Of a stretch of 64,000 nucleotides of DNA, positions 38,420 through 50,260 are shown in pieces. This DNA is from Triplophysa rosa (lineage: Eukaryota; Chordata; Actinopteri; Cypriniformes; Nemacheilidae). Within the stretch, counting starts at the first letter, position 1, and every line of letters begins with the position of its first letter. The stretch covers positions 25,375,112-25,439,111 of the forward strand of contig NC_079898.1 of NCBI RefSeq assembly GCF_024868665.1, written 5' to 3'. The notes beneath the pieces are model-generated. The model was not told the origin of the DNA. It saw nothing but the letters and a program-made list of their open reading frames with translations, and did not search any database. The translations under genes and the position numbers were made by a program.

Positions 38420-41360
38420 TTACACTCGCTTGTATCGCGCAGAAAAGTAAACCAAATAAGATTTTCGACGTTAGTCAGAGCACCGATGATGATCGCTGCT
38501 TTCGCTGAGACGTCAACAAAACCAGTGAAGCGATACTCGAGCGCGAGCCTTTACGCAAGTAGCTCAGATCACGTCACAAAGGATCAAGAGATGTTATCAG
38601 CGCGTTTGGATTCAAATGTGAAGCATTTTTTACATAGACTCAATGAACATAATAGGAATACATTAGAGATATTTGTTGTCTGTGGTTTTCTAGCTATAAT
38701 GCATTTATTTTACGTGGCGTGAGAATTGTTTTATGCCCTGAGGGCTTCGTACCAAACCAGGGAAAGTTGGTAACCCTTGAAACTTGCGCATTAAAAAACA
38801 TTTCGTATTAATAACAGCAGATCTGAATATATACGACCACTAGTTTATGCAAAATTGTAAATCCACTGCAGTAAAGAACTAATTCAATACTTGTAATATG
38901 CAATGTTTAGCTTAAGTCAGCTTTAGCCATTTTTATTTTGTGCCTACTGTTTCGTATTAATCTGCTTTGCAACTATTAACATTGGCAAACTTTCCGTTAA
39001 GCAATGAAATAATGCATGAAGTCATGTAATAAATATGTTTTGTTTACAGACAACAATAGGAAACATAAATAAAAACAAGCATATAAATGAATAAATGTTA
39101 CCATCGATGAAAAAAATCATTGTTTCACCATATTGTCCTGTATTTACAGGCATCACCAGGGGAAATTCCTTGATGTCTTTCTGGGATGTCCTGGGCGGAT
39201 GCTGGGAGTCTATATCCACCTGCAGGAAGTGCATCCTTGGAGATGGGGACTATTCTTGCCTGCGTGCACCCATTTTCCTCATCACCCCATTTTTATTTAG
39301 TGAGGACAAGTAAAATGTCCTCACAAGTCGGTTGCAATGATAGTTTTACAGCTTTCTTATTAGAGGTCGAATATAAAATGTTATAGAATACATTTACATC
39401 AATACAGAAAAGTTTAAAGCTAGGTTTTGGTGCCGCAACCTTACATTTGTGTGTGAAACGTACCAAAAAAGTGGTTTAATGTAAAAGCGTCTGTTATTTC
39501 CTAAATAAAAAAGATCGCAATGAAGTGAGAAAATCAACTGTGCTCCTATTGTTCAGAAATTACAGATAGGATGAAATGGGAAGAGATGTCCACTTTAAAT
39601 TTAAAGGAAAAGTTACAAAGATACTTTAGTAATTATTAAATGTGTTTAAATAAAAAACATTCACACAGAACAAAAAGAATGTGCTTTTGTGATTTCCTCT
39701 GACAGCTATTATTCCTAACGAACATTCGTCTAATTCACAAGTACAGTTTACATTTTTTATTCCAATACTCTGACAGATGATTTGGGCACTTCAAAATCTG
39801 AGAAACTGTATTTGCAAAGTGGCCAAATCCAAGTGCAACAGTTTAACCACATTTAACCAACATTGCACATTAAAGAATCCACTGCAAAAATATCAAACTC
39901 TCTATAATAAAAGTCACCACCATTTCTCAACAAATCAATCATGTCTAGATGGTAACATTCAGACAGCGATGCTTGTGACACTTCTATGGAGGACTAAGGA
40001 AAAGATGACAGGTTGGACAATTCGACACGTCACATAGGCTGAGGTCTCGCTCTGTTCTGTTTCAGTGTGCGGCTCTTCTGGTGTTAAGAAGCGGGAGTCC
40101 GCCATGCCCCAGTTTTCTTCTCAAGTTAAGTTTTAACAATTTACTTTTTTATCAGAGATAATCGAGAAAAACCTGATCTATATGCAACGTGGTAGGCTAA
40201 CCAAATCACACTTGTAAAAGCGGCACATTCGCACACAACGAGTGCGCGAAGAAATCCATGTCCGCACACGTCAGCCGCGCACTGCCTTTTTCATTGAGAG
40301 CCAGACATTTTTAACTATAACACAATAAAAAATCTAGTTAAATCCTGCCTATGGGTGAGAAATACCTGCGAGTTGTAGATACAAAGCTTTTCATCCAGAG
40401 CGCGCTGCCGTTTTGAAGTTTAACAATTCTAAATGTCTATTTCGAGGACAGCATTGCATATTTCGCATAGCTTTTTCAAAGCTAATAAATTGAACTGAAC
40501 TAAAAGACACGAAAGACACTGTATGAAAGACACTGAAACTGAAAGTCAAATTTTTTATATCAACTTGGAGGAGAGCAAATGTTGTATGACATTTTGACAA
40601 AAAGAACTGGAAATACACCGATATAGCCTAAATAAATTCAGCGGAAGTTAATAAATGAAGATTATTCATTTAGACGCATATATAGAAAAAAATATATAGA
40701 AAAATGTCAAAAGCAGGCTTTTAAGAAAAAGTGACAGAAAAAGTATAGGTTACTGTTACCCAGTAGAGCTTTATGTCTAACAAAACGATCGCATCAATAT
40801 AACAACACTAAAGAGCGACCTCTTGCTTTCTGAGACAGCCTGTATCTCCACATGTCACCATCTGCATAATAGTAATGCCCGTTTCTTGTTAAGCAATGCA
40901 TACAGAAACGTTGCCGCTTGACGCAAGCAGCCCTTTAGCTTGTGTTTTTAACAACACATGAATGTACAGCACAAGACAATGTCTTTAAAATCTGATAACG
41001 AATAAATAAATTATTTTTTACCCTCTGTTCTTGTTGTTTCTTTAATAAATATAAACCAAATTCATTCTCCAAATGTTTTTAAAATGATTTTGTCTTTTAT
41101 CATTTTAAAAAGTGAGGGGGCACAGTGACTGAAGTGGCCGGGCCATGCCCCCTATAGGGCCCCCTCGTGGCGCCGACTCTGTGCATGACATTAGATTTAA
41201 AGAATATATTATTTGACCGAATCATGAGCCTTTTTATTTAGTGAGGACCAGTAAATGTCCTCACAAGTCGGTTGTAATGATAGTTCACTGCATTACTGAG
41301 GACATTTGGCCCTCACAAAAATAGCTAATCCCACACAACATCAATAGTATTAACCTTGAC
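38420..41360. other. Intergenic and repeat-derived sequence between the Pim-like gene and copy B
   Basis: No gene can be supported. A block containing TGAGGAC, TGTCCTCACAAGTCGGTT and AATGATAGTT occurs at 39299-39354 and again at 41240-41290, so the two belong to one dispersed repeat. The first part (38415-38560) is CpG-containing and may be the promoter of the minus-strand Pim-like gene. Confidence 0.4.
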
Positions 41361-42189
41361 ATAGGCTAAGCTAGCAAGACAGTTTTATGTGATTAATTCT
41401 AATAATATAATTTATATAGACTATAAAGGCTACATATATATTTTTTAATGTAGCGTAGCATCACTAAACTTGACCAACTCACAGTGGGTTGAGGGTAATA
41501 TCAGCTGTTTGAGTGACCATGACTCTACACTTCAAGTACCAAGTTCTCTCTGAAAATTAGTAGACCATCTGGGTACTTTAGAAACAATGATTTCAACATT
41601 CTATGATTTGGGACATACTAATTTAATTTTGAATACTATTTAGGACGGATAGTATCCCACCAAGCACCAGACGTCCACATGACGTTGTTTTTGGGGCTCA
41701 ATCTTGTTGGCCCTTGATGGCCTTTATTTAGCCCAAAAATAAACTTTAAAAATTGGGCTTTGCTCAGTCTGCACAATTTTTACCAAATTTAGCCCAAGAT
41801 GGACATATAATTTGGACCATATATAGCCCAAAAACAGAAATGAAAGATCACATTGCAGTGAGCAATGAAAATGTATGTTATGATATGTATTTCACCCGAG
41901 ACTTGTGCAACATTCATTGTAATCAATATGCTCTTCTGAGATCTCAAATATAATCTATTTCAAGATGTATTCAAATGGAACTGGGAGAAAAAAAGAAACA
42001 CATTCAATTTATTTATAGAGTTGAGTTCTTATTGTGTTTTATTTGTATGAAAGAAGTACAAGTTTAATTGCAATAGCAAGTCAAATAAAAATAATAAACA
42101 TATCACAATCTGTAAGTCCATTACTATGGTTATGGTTTTCTCTTTAATGGTGAGGAGTCCGCCAGTAGTCTAGCTTTTAAACGCATTAA

Positions 42190-43595
42190 CCCTTGTGCAC
42201 CAATTTAAAAAACTCACACTCAGGCTAAAAATGTCCACGTGTAAACACGGTCATAAAAATATTATATATACATATTTTTTCACACTTTTCAATGATTTTT
42301 AGAATTGTAACCCTTTAAATACCAGTTTGTTTACATGGTGACCCAGTTGTTTTTTATGATAAAAATGAATAATTCTAATTATTTTCCATATACTAAATGT
42401 GAAGCTGATTTTTTTTATTAATATAGTTTTGGATATGTTATTAATCAACAACAACAATAATTTCAATGCATTATTTTTTGAGCAATGTAAGATTATAAAA
42501 AAATCACAATTAGGCTGACAATGGACAAAAATGTCCATGTCCTAAAACGGTCATAAAAATATTATATATCCATATTTTTCACACTTTCAATTACTTAATT
42601 TTTTTCACTAGAATCAGTTCTTATCATAACTACCAAACATTCATTTATTTTTAGAATTTTTGAGCAGTGTCAGATTTTCTAAAAAAATCAAAATGGGTAA
42701 AAATTTCCATGTTCAAAACCCCTCATAAAATGATTATATATTCAATTTTTTCTACTTTTACTAACTTTAATGTTTTAACCAGATGCTTTCTGAATCATAA
42801 CTACCGAAAATTCATTCATTTTCAGAGTTGAAACCTTGTTTGTTTACATAATGCCACATCTATTATGCCTTTATGGTGAAAACTGTACCGAGGGGCTTCT
42901 GAACTTCTACATCAAAATCAAGCTCACCTTTTATCTCAGTTAAAAAAAGGTATTAAAATGAATAATAATGCAAACAAGGGATAAAAAACATGTTTGAAAG
43001 AAAAATATTTTTAAGTCTCAGTAAGCTACAGTGATTTGAATATGAGGTGATTTGCTGTAAAATGTCTTTCTTTCAAAACACACACACGCGCACGCGCACA
43101 CACACACACACACACACAAACCACACTTTGACATATATATTAAAACGTAAACACAGTTATAGCTGTACCATATGTTCGGTTTGCCCGCCGTGCTGTATAA
43201 TACACCAGGAACAGGAAAACTGAAATGCTCCATAGACTAAAATGAAGAAAATAGCAAAAGCAAAAAGTAAATAGTACACATTTGAAAATGTTTGAAATGT
43301 ATTCCTTTTTCGTAATTTTGAAGCCTTTGCCAACATAATCAAAGGATTTTATATGGAATGTATGATTTATGCTTGCATGGCAAACAGTTACAAATTTGTA
43401 GTTTTAATCGGTTACAATGAGGACATTTTAACAATTGCATGTACCTAGTTTAAAAAACATTTATGAAAGAAAAATAGAGCAAAATATTAAAATTCCAATA
43501 CAAATACACACCTTTTGCAAAATGCATAATGTTTGCATAAACGAAAAAAAAAAAAAAACTGAAATGGACAGAAATGTAAAAATTTAGCACAAGGG
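42190..43595. mobile_element. piggyBac-like non-autonomous element with TTAA duplication
   Basis: The ends are CCCTTGTGC and GCACAAGGG, perfect inverted copies, each flanked by TTAA (42186-42189 and 43596-43599). The TTAA target and CCC-start fit piggyBac. The interior repeats a motif (GGTCATAAAAATATTATATA, AATGTCCA, TTTTCACACTTT) two or three times and has no transposase frame. A GC-interrupted CA microsatellite sits at 43078-43118. Copy A of the duplication shows the site without the insertion near 29477. Confidence 0.88.
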
Positions 43596-43840
43596 TTAAC
43601 ATATTAAACACAGCGTGTAACGGTGTAATAAAATATCAAAAGTACATTCATGCAGGGTGTGCAGATATATGTGTAATGCATGAATATGTGATTACCTCAT
43701 TGTTACTGTGTTCATATGAAAGTATACATGTATTATGAAAACACATCATGCATTTAAGAAAACATACATTTCCAAACTCACATGTGTAAGACAATCCTAA
43801 ACACTGATGGTGTGAACATCCTTTAACACTAAACACATGG

Positions 43841-44787
43841 TCACGAGCGCTCTTCAGTGTGAATTCTCATGTGAACATTAAGACTTGATTTCTTCGTAAA
43901 ACTCTTTTCACAGTCAAAACATGCGTACGGGCGCACCCCAGTGTGATCTCTCATGTGGATATCAAGAGTACCTTTTTGTGTGAAACTCTTTCCACACTGA
44001 GGACATGCGTATGGCTTTTCTCCAGTGTGAACTCTCATGTGGATATCAAGACGACCTTTTTGTCTGAAACTCTTTCCACACTCAGGACAGGTGTATTGGC
44101 TATATCCAGTGTGAACTCTCATGTGGCTATCAAGATGACCTTTCTGTGAGAAGCTCTTTCCACACTGATGACATGCGTACGGGCGCTCCCCAGTGTGAAT
44201 TCTCATGTGGCTATTAAGATGACCTTTTTGTGTGAAACTCTTTCCACACTGAGGACAGGTGTATGGCTTTTCTCCAGTGTGAATTCTCATGTGGCTATCA
44301 AGATGACCTTTCTGTGAGCAGCTCTTTCCACACTCAGGACAGGTGTATGGGCTGTCTCCAGTGTGAACTCTCATGTGGATATTAAGATGACCTTTTTGTG
44401 AGAAACTCTTTCCACACTGAAGACATGCGTACGGGTGCTCCCCAGTGTGAACTCTCATGTGGATATCTAGATTACCTTTTCGTCTGAAACTCTTTCCACA
44501 CTCAGGACAGGTGTATGGCTTTTCTCCAGTGTGAACTCTCATGTGTTGGGTCACTTGTACTTTCCTTGTGAATTCTTTTCCACACTGAGTGCAGGTGAAA
44601 GGCTTTTCTTCAGTGTGAGTTCTTTTGTGCTTCACAAGGTTCCCTTTACTTCCAAATCCCTTTCCACAACGAGAGCAAGTAAAAGATTTGCAGGCTTTCA
44701 TTTTTTGCTTTCTTTTTGGAAGGAAAGTATTTTGTAAACAACCAGAAGATATTTCGGATGCCAATGTTTCTTCAAGTTCAATTTGGC
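43841..44787 (-). CDS. C2H2 zinc-finger protein, copy B, ten fingers (3' coding exon)
   Basis: The exon opens at an acceptor (CCTTTTAG|GCCAAATTG) in the same phase as copy A and reads QIELEETLASEISSGC, then the ten-finger array. Fingers are 28 residues apart with TGEKPY-type linkers. Finger 5 has CGKSCSQKGHL, where the usual core Phe is Cys; its zinc ligands are intact. The last finger (CFDCEKSFTKKSSLNVHMRIH) is followed by TEERS and the stop. Helix positions vary between fingers (QKGHLNS, RKGNLDI, QKGRLDI), as expected for a DNA-binding array. No start-codon exon equivalent to copy A's was found. It is either in unrecognised upstream sequence or lost, in which case an internal Met (MKACKSFTC) would be needed. 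It probably acts as a nuclear transcription regulator; targets are unknown. Confidence 0.85.
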
Positions 44788-45524
44788 CTAAAAGGAAACA
44801 AAAGAAGAATATTTTATGTGATATTTTACTTTGTTTTTTGTTTGTTGTCAATTTCATGTCAAGACTAGAATCTTGAAAAACTTAATATTGTAGTGATTCA
44901 TAAAATGGCAAGTGATTTTACTTGAATGAAGACAGCGCAAACAAACGTGTTTAATTTACAGCACTAAGCTGCATTTGACAGCGAGTCATGGCAATGGTTG
45001 TATAAAAAGTCTAACAGATTCTCGGTTTAGAAAATGAAGAATACGAAACCGTTCCAAAAAAAAGGGATAAACTGTTATACATGAAGTAGCCTATACAAGT
45101 TAATTGTTGCTGAAACTGGGGTCTTTCATGCTAATATCCTCCTCAGTCTGCTGCTGTATAAGACCAATAGAATAAACTTCAGTAAGTCAACTGACTGAAC
45201 AAACATCAGTTTTTATACTGCATTTACACAAGATTACTTACATTAAGGTAACTGTATATTAAAATAATAAATACAACAGATAGACTTTTCTTTAGTTTAA
45301 ATGTGGTACTGTAAACCCCATCTTGTCCTCCCATTTATTTTACCCCATTACAGTTATAAAAGCATTAAATGATTAATAAAGACACTTGACTGGATTAGCA
45401 TTGGCGCTAATAAATTAACACGCAAACAGGGACGTTTAATTCAATGTAACCTTTAAATTAACATATGCTACAACATTCATAGTGCAAACGCGAACAGAAT
45501 TTGAAACTTACCGCTTGAACTTGT

Positions 45525-45720
45525 TCAAGTAAATACAGATGTTTCCTCCGTTCACCACAAAACTCCGTTCGTTTTTTTCGTGATATGACTTTAATCTGAA
45601 GTATTTCTGTTCGCATCTCTTGTGGATCTGAGACGCCGCGTTTATCCGCTCATCACGTCTATAAAGTTTCCGACTGACAACCAGACTGACAACCAGACAG
45701 CATTTTACTTCATTTTCAAA
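45525..45720 (-). promoter_or_regulatory. Possible 5' UTR exon of zinc-finger copy B
   Basis: On the minus strand, a strong donor (TTCAAGCG|GTAAGTTTC at about 45514-45515) follows a moderately GC-rich stretch containing AAACGCGGCGTCTCAGATCC. The position, 0.7 kb upstream of the finger exon, would suit a first exon. The open frame through it (about 108 codons) has no recognisable domain and ends in the wrong phase to join the finger exon, so I read it as non-coding. Confidence 0.35.
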
Positions 45721-45849
45721 TACTAAAAAATATGGTTTCTTTCCTAAATATTTACATTTATGGATGTGAAATTTGGCCATTAGAATAATAAAATTAATAA
45801 CGTAAATGTGTGTTTGTCTATATTTACAAGTCACACTAGTACCTAAGAG

Positions 45850-46590
45850 GACATCTTTACACTGTAAAACAAAATCTTCATCAATATTTTCAACAATAAA
45901 ATGAAGTAGGCTACATTACGCCAGAAATACAAAAGGGCATTGCCAAAATAAATGAACAATTGTTTCTGGCTTTTGTTTGCAAAAGCTACAATTCTCATCT
46001 ATATCTTTTTTATATTTAGTTAAATAATGTTTAACAGGATAGATTCTGTGTAAAAGTCTATAGGTCACTTCTTTAATTTTATTTGTTTAAAGATAGCGAT
46101 TAGGTAACGTTAGAAGCCAAACCTCTTTCCAGTCCACATCATTTACAAAACGATTCCAGTATGCAATTGCATTTGGTTTCGAAACAATATTTTCCTGAAA
46201 GAGAGCTTATAGATTTATTCTTAGCATGAGAGAAAAAACAAATTACACTTTAGCTAATGGCAGTCGTATTGCGAGTGAGACGAATGTGCTGTTTGGACGA
46301 TGATGGGGCGGGCAACACATTTGGAAGGAGCTACACGTGTCGCCCCGCCCACTTCACCTTTCATTGCTTCATGATCAAAAGGAGCTTATTGGTATAGAGA
46401 AGTGTGATGCTTTTACAGCTTATTGGTTTAGAGAAGCATGATGACGGTGTGGTAATAAATGAAACTCTAAAAAAATAAAAAATAAAAAAAGCATGATGAC
46501 ATAGGAGAGTAAAAATGGTTTCTATTTATTTAACTTTATATTTTAACATTTACAATGATATTCGAGAATTTAATGTGGCGTAGCCAGTTA
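45850..46590. other. Intergenic sequence, nothing recognised
   Basis: Mostly AT-rich. A short direct repeat around AGCTTATTGGTWTAGAGAAG (46383 and 46419) and a CpG-containing block near 46260-46360 are the only structures I noticed. Confidence 0.35.
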
Positions 46591-46595
46591 CTTAA

Positions 46596-47700
46596 AGGTA
46601 CAGTGCGGGATGTTTTGTATGATCTATTAACAGAAATGCAATATAACATACAAAACTGTGTCTTTAGATGTGTATAAAAACCTTACGTAATGAAAAGTTA
46701 TGCTTTTATTACCTTAGAATAAACCAGTTGTATCTACATAGGGAGCGGGCCTATCTACATGGAATTTGTTATGTTGCGCAGCCATGTTTTGTACAGTAAG
46801 CTCTAACGGACAAACAGCTCTACAGAGCGCGTTTCGTATATGTTGGTCTTCGTGTGTGTTTTTAAACGCAGCTTGCGTCATCACTGAGTTGAAGACGCAC
46901 AAAGTAGTAAGTTGTAGTACGGAGAGGAGGAGTAGTCGTCGTCATCTAGCTGAAGCAATTGATTGTTCTGTCTTAGAAGTTTTGATGAAATGGAGGACCA
47001 TGCGTATTGTGCACAAGAGCGTGAATCTCCGTCGTCAAAGAAGCGCCAACGTGATTGCCAGACGAATTAGAGACAAACGGCGGCAGAAATCCAGGATAAA
47101 CATCGCTGTATCTATTACCAGATGGAAGGCACTGTTGAAAGACAAATGTTTTCAGGGCGACGCCGAAGTTATCCTGTTTTCTGCTAGACTGGTAAGATAA
47201 TTCAACATTTTCAATGTTTCCACTTTTTCAATGTTTACCAAACAACTGTTTTGTTGAAAGGGTAACGTTAGCATTTTATACAAATGACCATATAACCTCC
47301 GAATAATAATGTTTTTCCGTCCCTGCGGTACGTACTCCGGTTGTTCCTGACTTTACAAAGGGGTAGACAAACGTCTACTAACTTACACCTAACTGCCTAT
47401 GTCGCTGTCAGATCAAGCGCTTTGAACAGCGTTGCTATTTACGATTAGCTAACTTTAGTTACTTCACTACTCTCAGCGTGTACTAGATAGCACGCAAGAA
47501 ATATATCTAATTATAGAATTGTAACAGTAACTTTCGCAATAGAATCCATGTTAAATGATTAATTACGTTAATATATTGCCTTACCTGCTTGTATCACTAC
47601 TATCCGCTGTCTCAGTAGACGACATGGGCAAATGACTCAGAGATTCGTTGCAAAACTATAATACAAAGCTAGTGGCCGCTGATTTTCAAGAACTGCGCCT
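46596..47700 (+). mobile_element. TTAA-flanked (Kolobok-like) element carrying a broken exon
   Basis: The ends AGGTACAGTGCGG and GAACTGCGCCT are imperfect inverted copies, and both sides carry TTAA (46592-46595 and 47701-47704). Within it, 46990-47195 on the plus strand reads MEDHAYCAQERESPSSKKRQ. After a frameshift it continues RDKRRQKSRINIAVSITRWK and ALLKDKCFQGDAEV, with a second shift just before a GTAAGA donor. The INIxVxxxRWxxL...DAEV block is one I recall from many uncharacterised fish proteins. Two frameshifts and a stop make this copy non-functional. The right TTAA is directly next to the assembly gap. Confidence 0.7.
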
Positions 47701-47706
47701 TTAAGG

Positions 47707-47806
47707 NNNNNNNNNNNNNNNNNNNNNNNNNNNNNNNNNNNNNNNNNNNNNNNNNNNNNNNNNNNNNNNNNNNNNNNNNNNNNNNNNNNNNNNNNNNNNN
47801 NNNNNN
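47707..47806. other. Assembly gap (100 N)
   Basis: Exactly 100 unknown bases, a conventional placeholder for a gap of unknown size. It begins two bases after the TTAA that ends the transposon at 46596-47700, so the gap was probably caused by repeats. Confidence 1.
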
Positions 47807-48473
47807 GTGTTTGCCAGGGTATTCATTATCATATCTCCTGTTATCTCTACACACTGTCAGCTCCTGCAGTCCAACGCATGCACACTAGAAAAGAATAACA
47901 AAGATACACTGCTTCATTATAACATGTTTAGCCTCCATAAGTGCTCCCAACCCTAAATAACTTTTAAAGGTCTGACAGTGTTTTTTTCAACAGTGTCTAG
48001 ATCTTCCGAACAGCTGGTTGTATCAATCTGGTATCTTGTAAACACAAGTTGGTTTCCAGATGGACCAGTTCACCCACAGCCAGACTGCAACTGGTGATTC
48101 ACTCTGCTCTTCTGTGCGGTCTGTGAGTTTATGCCATCTGAAACTACAGTCATGTTCCCCTAGCTGGTACTTTTCTAAACCTTTCTTTTATTAAAGGAAT
48201 ATTCTGCTTATAAACATGTTTTGCTTTATGAGTTTATACTGTGGAGGGTGGTGTTGTTAAACAGTGCTGAGCTCAGCATCTGAGGTGCCACAAAAACACT
48301 CTGCACCAAAACTCTACATGCAGTTCTGCATCAGCCGTGTTTCTGCTGTTCATCGCGGCACATCTGTGAGCGTCTGCAGCAGTCTGTGCCACAAATGTGA
48401 GTTGTGTGAAATAAGACTCATGGTGAGGGGGAATTCCTCTGTATGAACACACCTCCCACATGCTCTCTCTTTG

Positions 48474-48516
<43 letters not shown>

Positions 48517-50100
48517 GTGCGTGTGTGTTTTCTCTTTAATGATTTCCATCATTCACTCTCTTCATGTCATTGAGTCTCTCTCTCTGTCTCTGTCTCTCTC
48601 TTTCTGTGGAGGAATTTGCGTGGTCTGACTCATTTATAGTCATTTATAGTGTGCTCACTAAAATTTGCAAGGACTGAAATATCAACGGGGAAGTTTTTGG
48701 AGTGTGTGTGTGTGTTTGTGTGTAATCCTGATAAACCCTCTGTTGAGAAGACCAAATATCCCCACAGTAATACCAGTCATTTTTATACCTTGATGAGACG
48801 AAAGAAAAAAGTTGTATGAAATGTAAAAATGCACAAAGTGTTCTGAGAGGGTTTGGTTTAGGGAGTAAAATATACAATTTGTACAGTATAAAATGATGTC
48901 TATGGAAAGTCCTCATCAAACATGGAAACGTGTGTGCGTGCATGCGCGTGTGTGTGTGTGTGTGTGCTTGAGGGTAAAGAGGAAGTGACACACATGGTCT
49001 CTAAAATATCACAATCATGTGATAACCCACAAGATTCAACACTTGTGCCATCTGAAACTGGCAACTTCACTAAACTGGTTTCCAATAAAATGTACTTAAA
49101 ATTAATCAAATGTAGTTACTTCTGATGTTAATGAGCTAAATACTGTATAATATATTCAATAGTGGAAATGACATCAAAATTATAAGTCTAACTTTAAAAC
49201 GTGTGACTTAAGGTATCCTTCTCACATTTGTATACTTTAGTCAGTTAATAGGAATAATTCATGTAGTTATTTATTATTTATTTGGATGAATTAAATAAGC
49301 CGTTTCATGTCTATCCTTGAATCAATTCTAATCAAGGTTGATCTAGCATATAGAAAGTAATTAGTAATAAGTAATTAAATACTTTTTGGAGAGAGTCATT
49401 TGTACAGTAATCTAATTACACTATTGAATATGTAATTAGTAACTAGTAATTCATTACTTTTTCAGAGTAAAAACTTGCAACACGAACGTTTTACTCTCTT
49501 ATCTATAGTCAACATGTGCTGCAAGTGTAGCAGTCTCCCGACCAATCAGAGTGCTCCGTTCTTCCTTTGTTTACAATGACATCATCGGCGATTATCACAT
49601 ACCTGTGCTGTCAACAGGTCATTCAAAAGAGTCCTGATTCATATGTTGATCTGTTTTGTTTATGCAGGCTACGGTTTCTTTTCTCCTGGGTTTTCCTGTA
49701 AGGCCTCAGGTGTTGCAGCCTCCAGCATATTGTATGAAGAGACGTTAAACCCCCATGAAACCGGCTCTGTGCAAGCTCATGTGAAAAACCCCAGAGGGTT
49801 CTCAAGGTTATTCCCTCTCACATTAAACCGGTTAGTTTATTGTCTGATTTAATACAGTTTTGTATTGTTTTAGCATCAGTATTCCCTCTCAATATAAGTT
49901 ATGTTGTTAACCGGCCTGTTTGTGCCTGTGGGTTTTATAGTCTCGTTGCCTCTCTGTGTGATGGCAGTACAGGTGTTTCTAACCGAAGGTTTTCCGCGGT
50001 GATATGACACTTGTGACAGCGCGCCCTAGTTACCCATAGCAAGAAACTGATGTCAATATGTTCAATCACTTTTAAACCCTGGGCATGTCATCATGCAAGC
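47807..50100. other. Repeat-rich stretch without a supported gene
   Basis: No exon could be recognised. A GT microsatellite with GC interruptions lies at 48479-48528 and CT-rich sequence at 48572-48602. From 48700 to 48960 a dispersed element is bounded by GT repeats; internal landmarks are CCCCACAGTAATACCAGT, AAATGTAAAAATGCACAAAG and TATGGAAAGTCCTCATCAAA. Around 49350-49480 a TAATTAGTAA-rich stretch looks like a hAT terminus. The frame 49643-49852 plus has no recognisable domain. Confidence 0.45.
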
Positions 50101-50260
50101 AACTAAAAGTAGTGCTGTAGTACTCGAGTCCGGACTCGAGACGTTTTTTTATGATCTCGGACTTGTCTTGGACTCGTTGGTATTTGCACTCGGACTTGTC
50201 TCGGACTTGGTCATTGGTCTCGCCAAATGTTCTAGTCGGTCTCGACCGAGTCCAGATATA

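Larger units (their letters stand above)
41367..44870. repeat. Segmental duplication, copy B
   Basis: Direct-orientation counterpart of 27905-30345. It lacks the 0.76-kb stretch private to copy A and carries a 1.4-kb transposon (42190-43595) that copy A lacks. Homology extends through the zinc-finger exon and about 80 bp into its upstream intron, then stops near 44870. The 5' coding exon of copy A has no counterpart here. Confidence 0.88.

Noticed and set aside
43943..44876. Plus-strand frames of 68-83 codons
   Set aside because: Shadows of the zinc-finger exon on the other strand; the repeats mirror the finger spacing.
49643..49852. 69-codon frame preceded by an acceptor-like TTTATGCAG
   Set aside because: No recognisable peptide and no matching donor or partner exon; acceptor-like motifs are frequent by chance.
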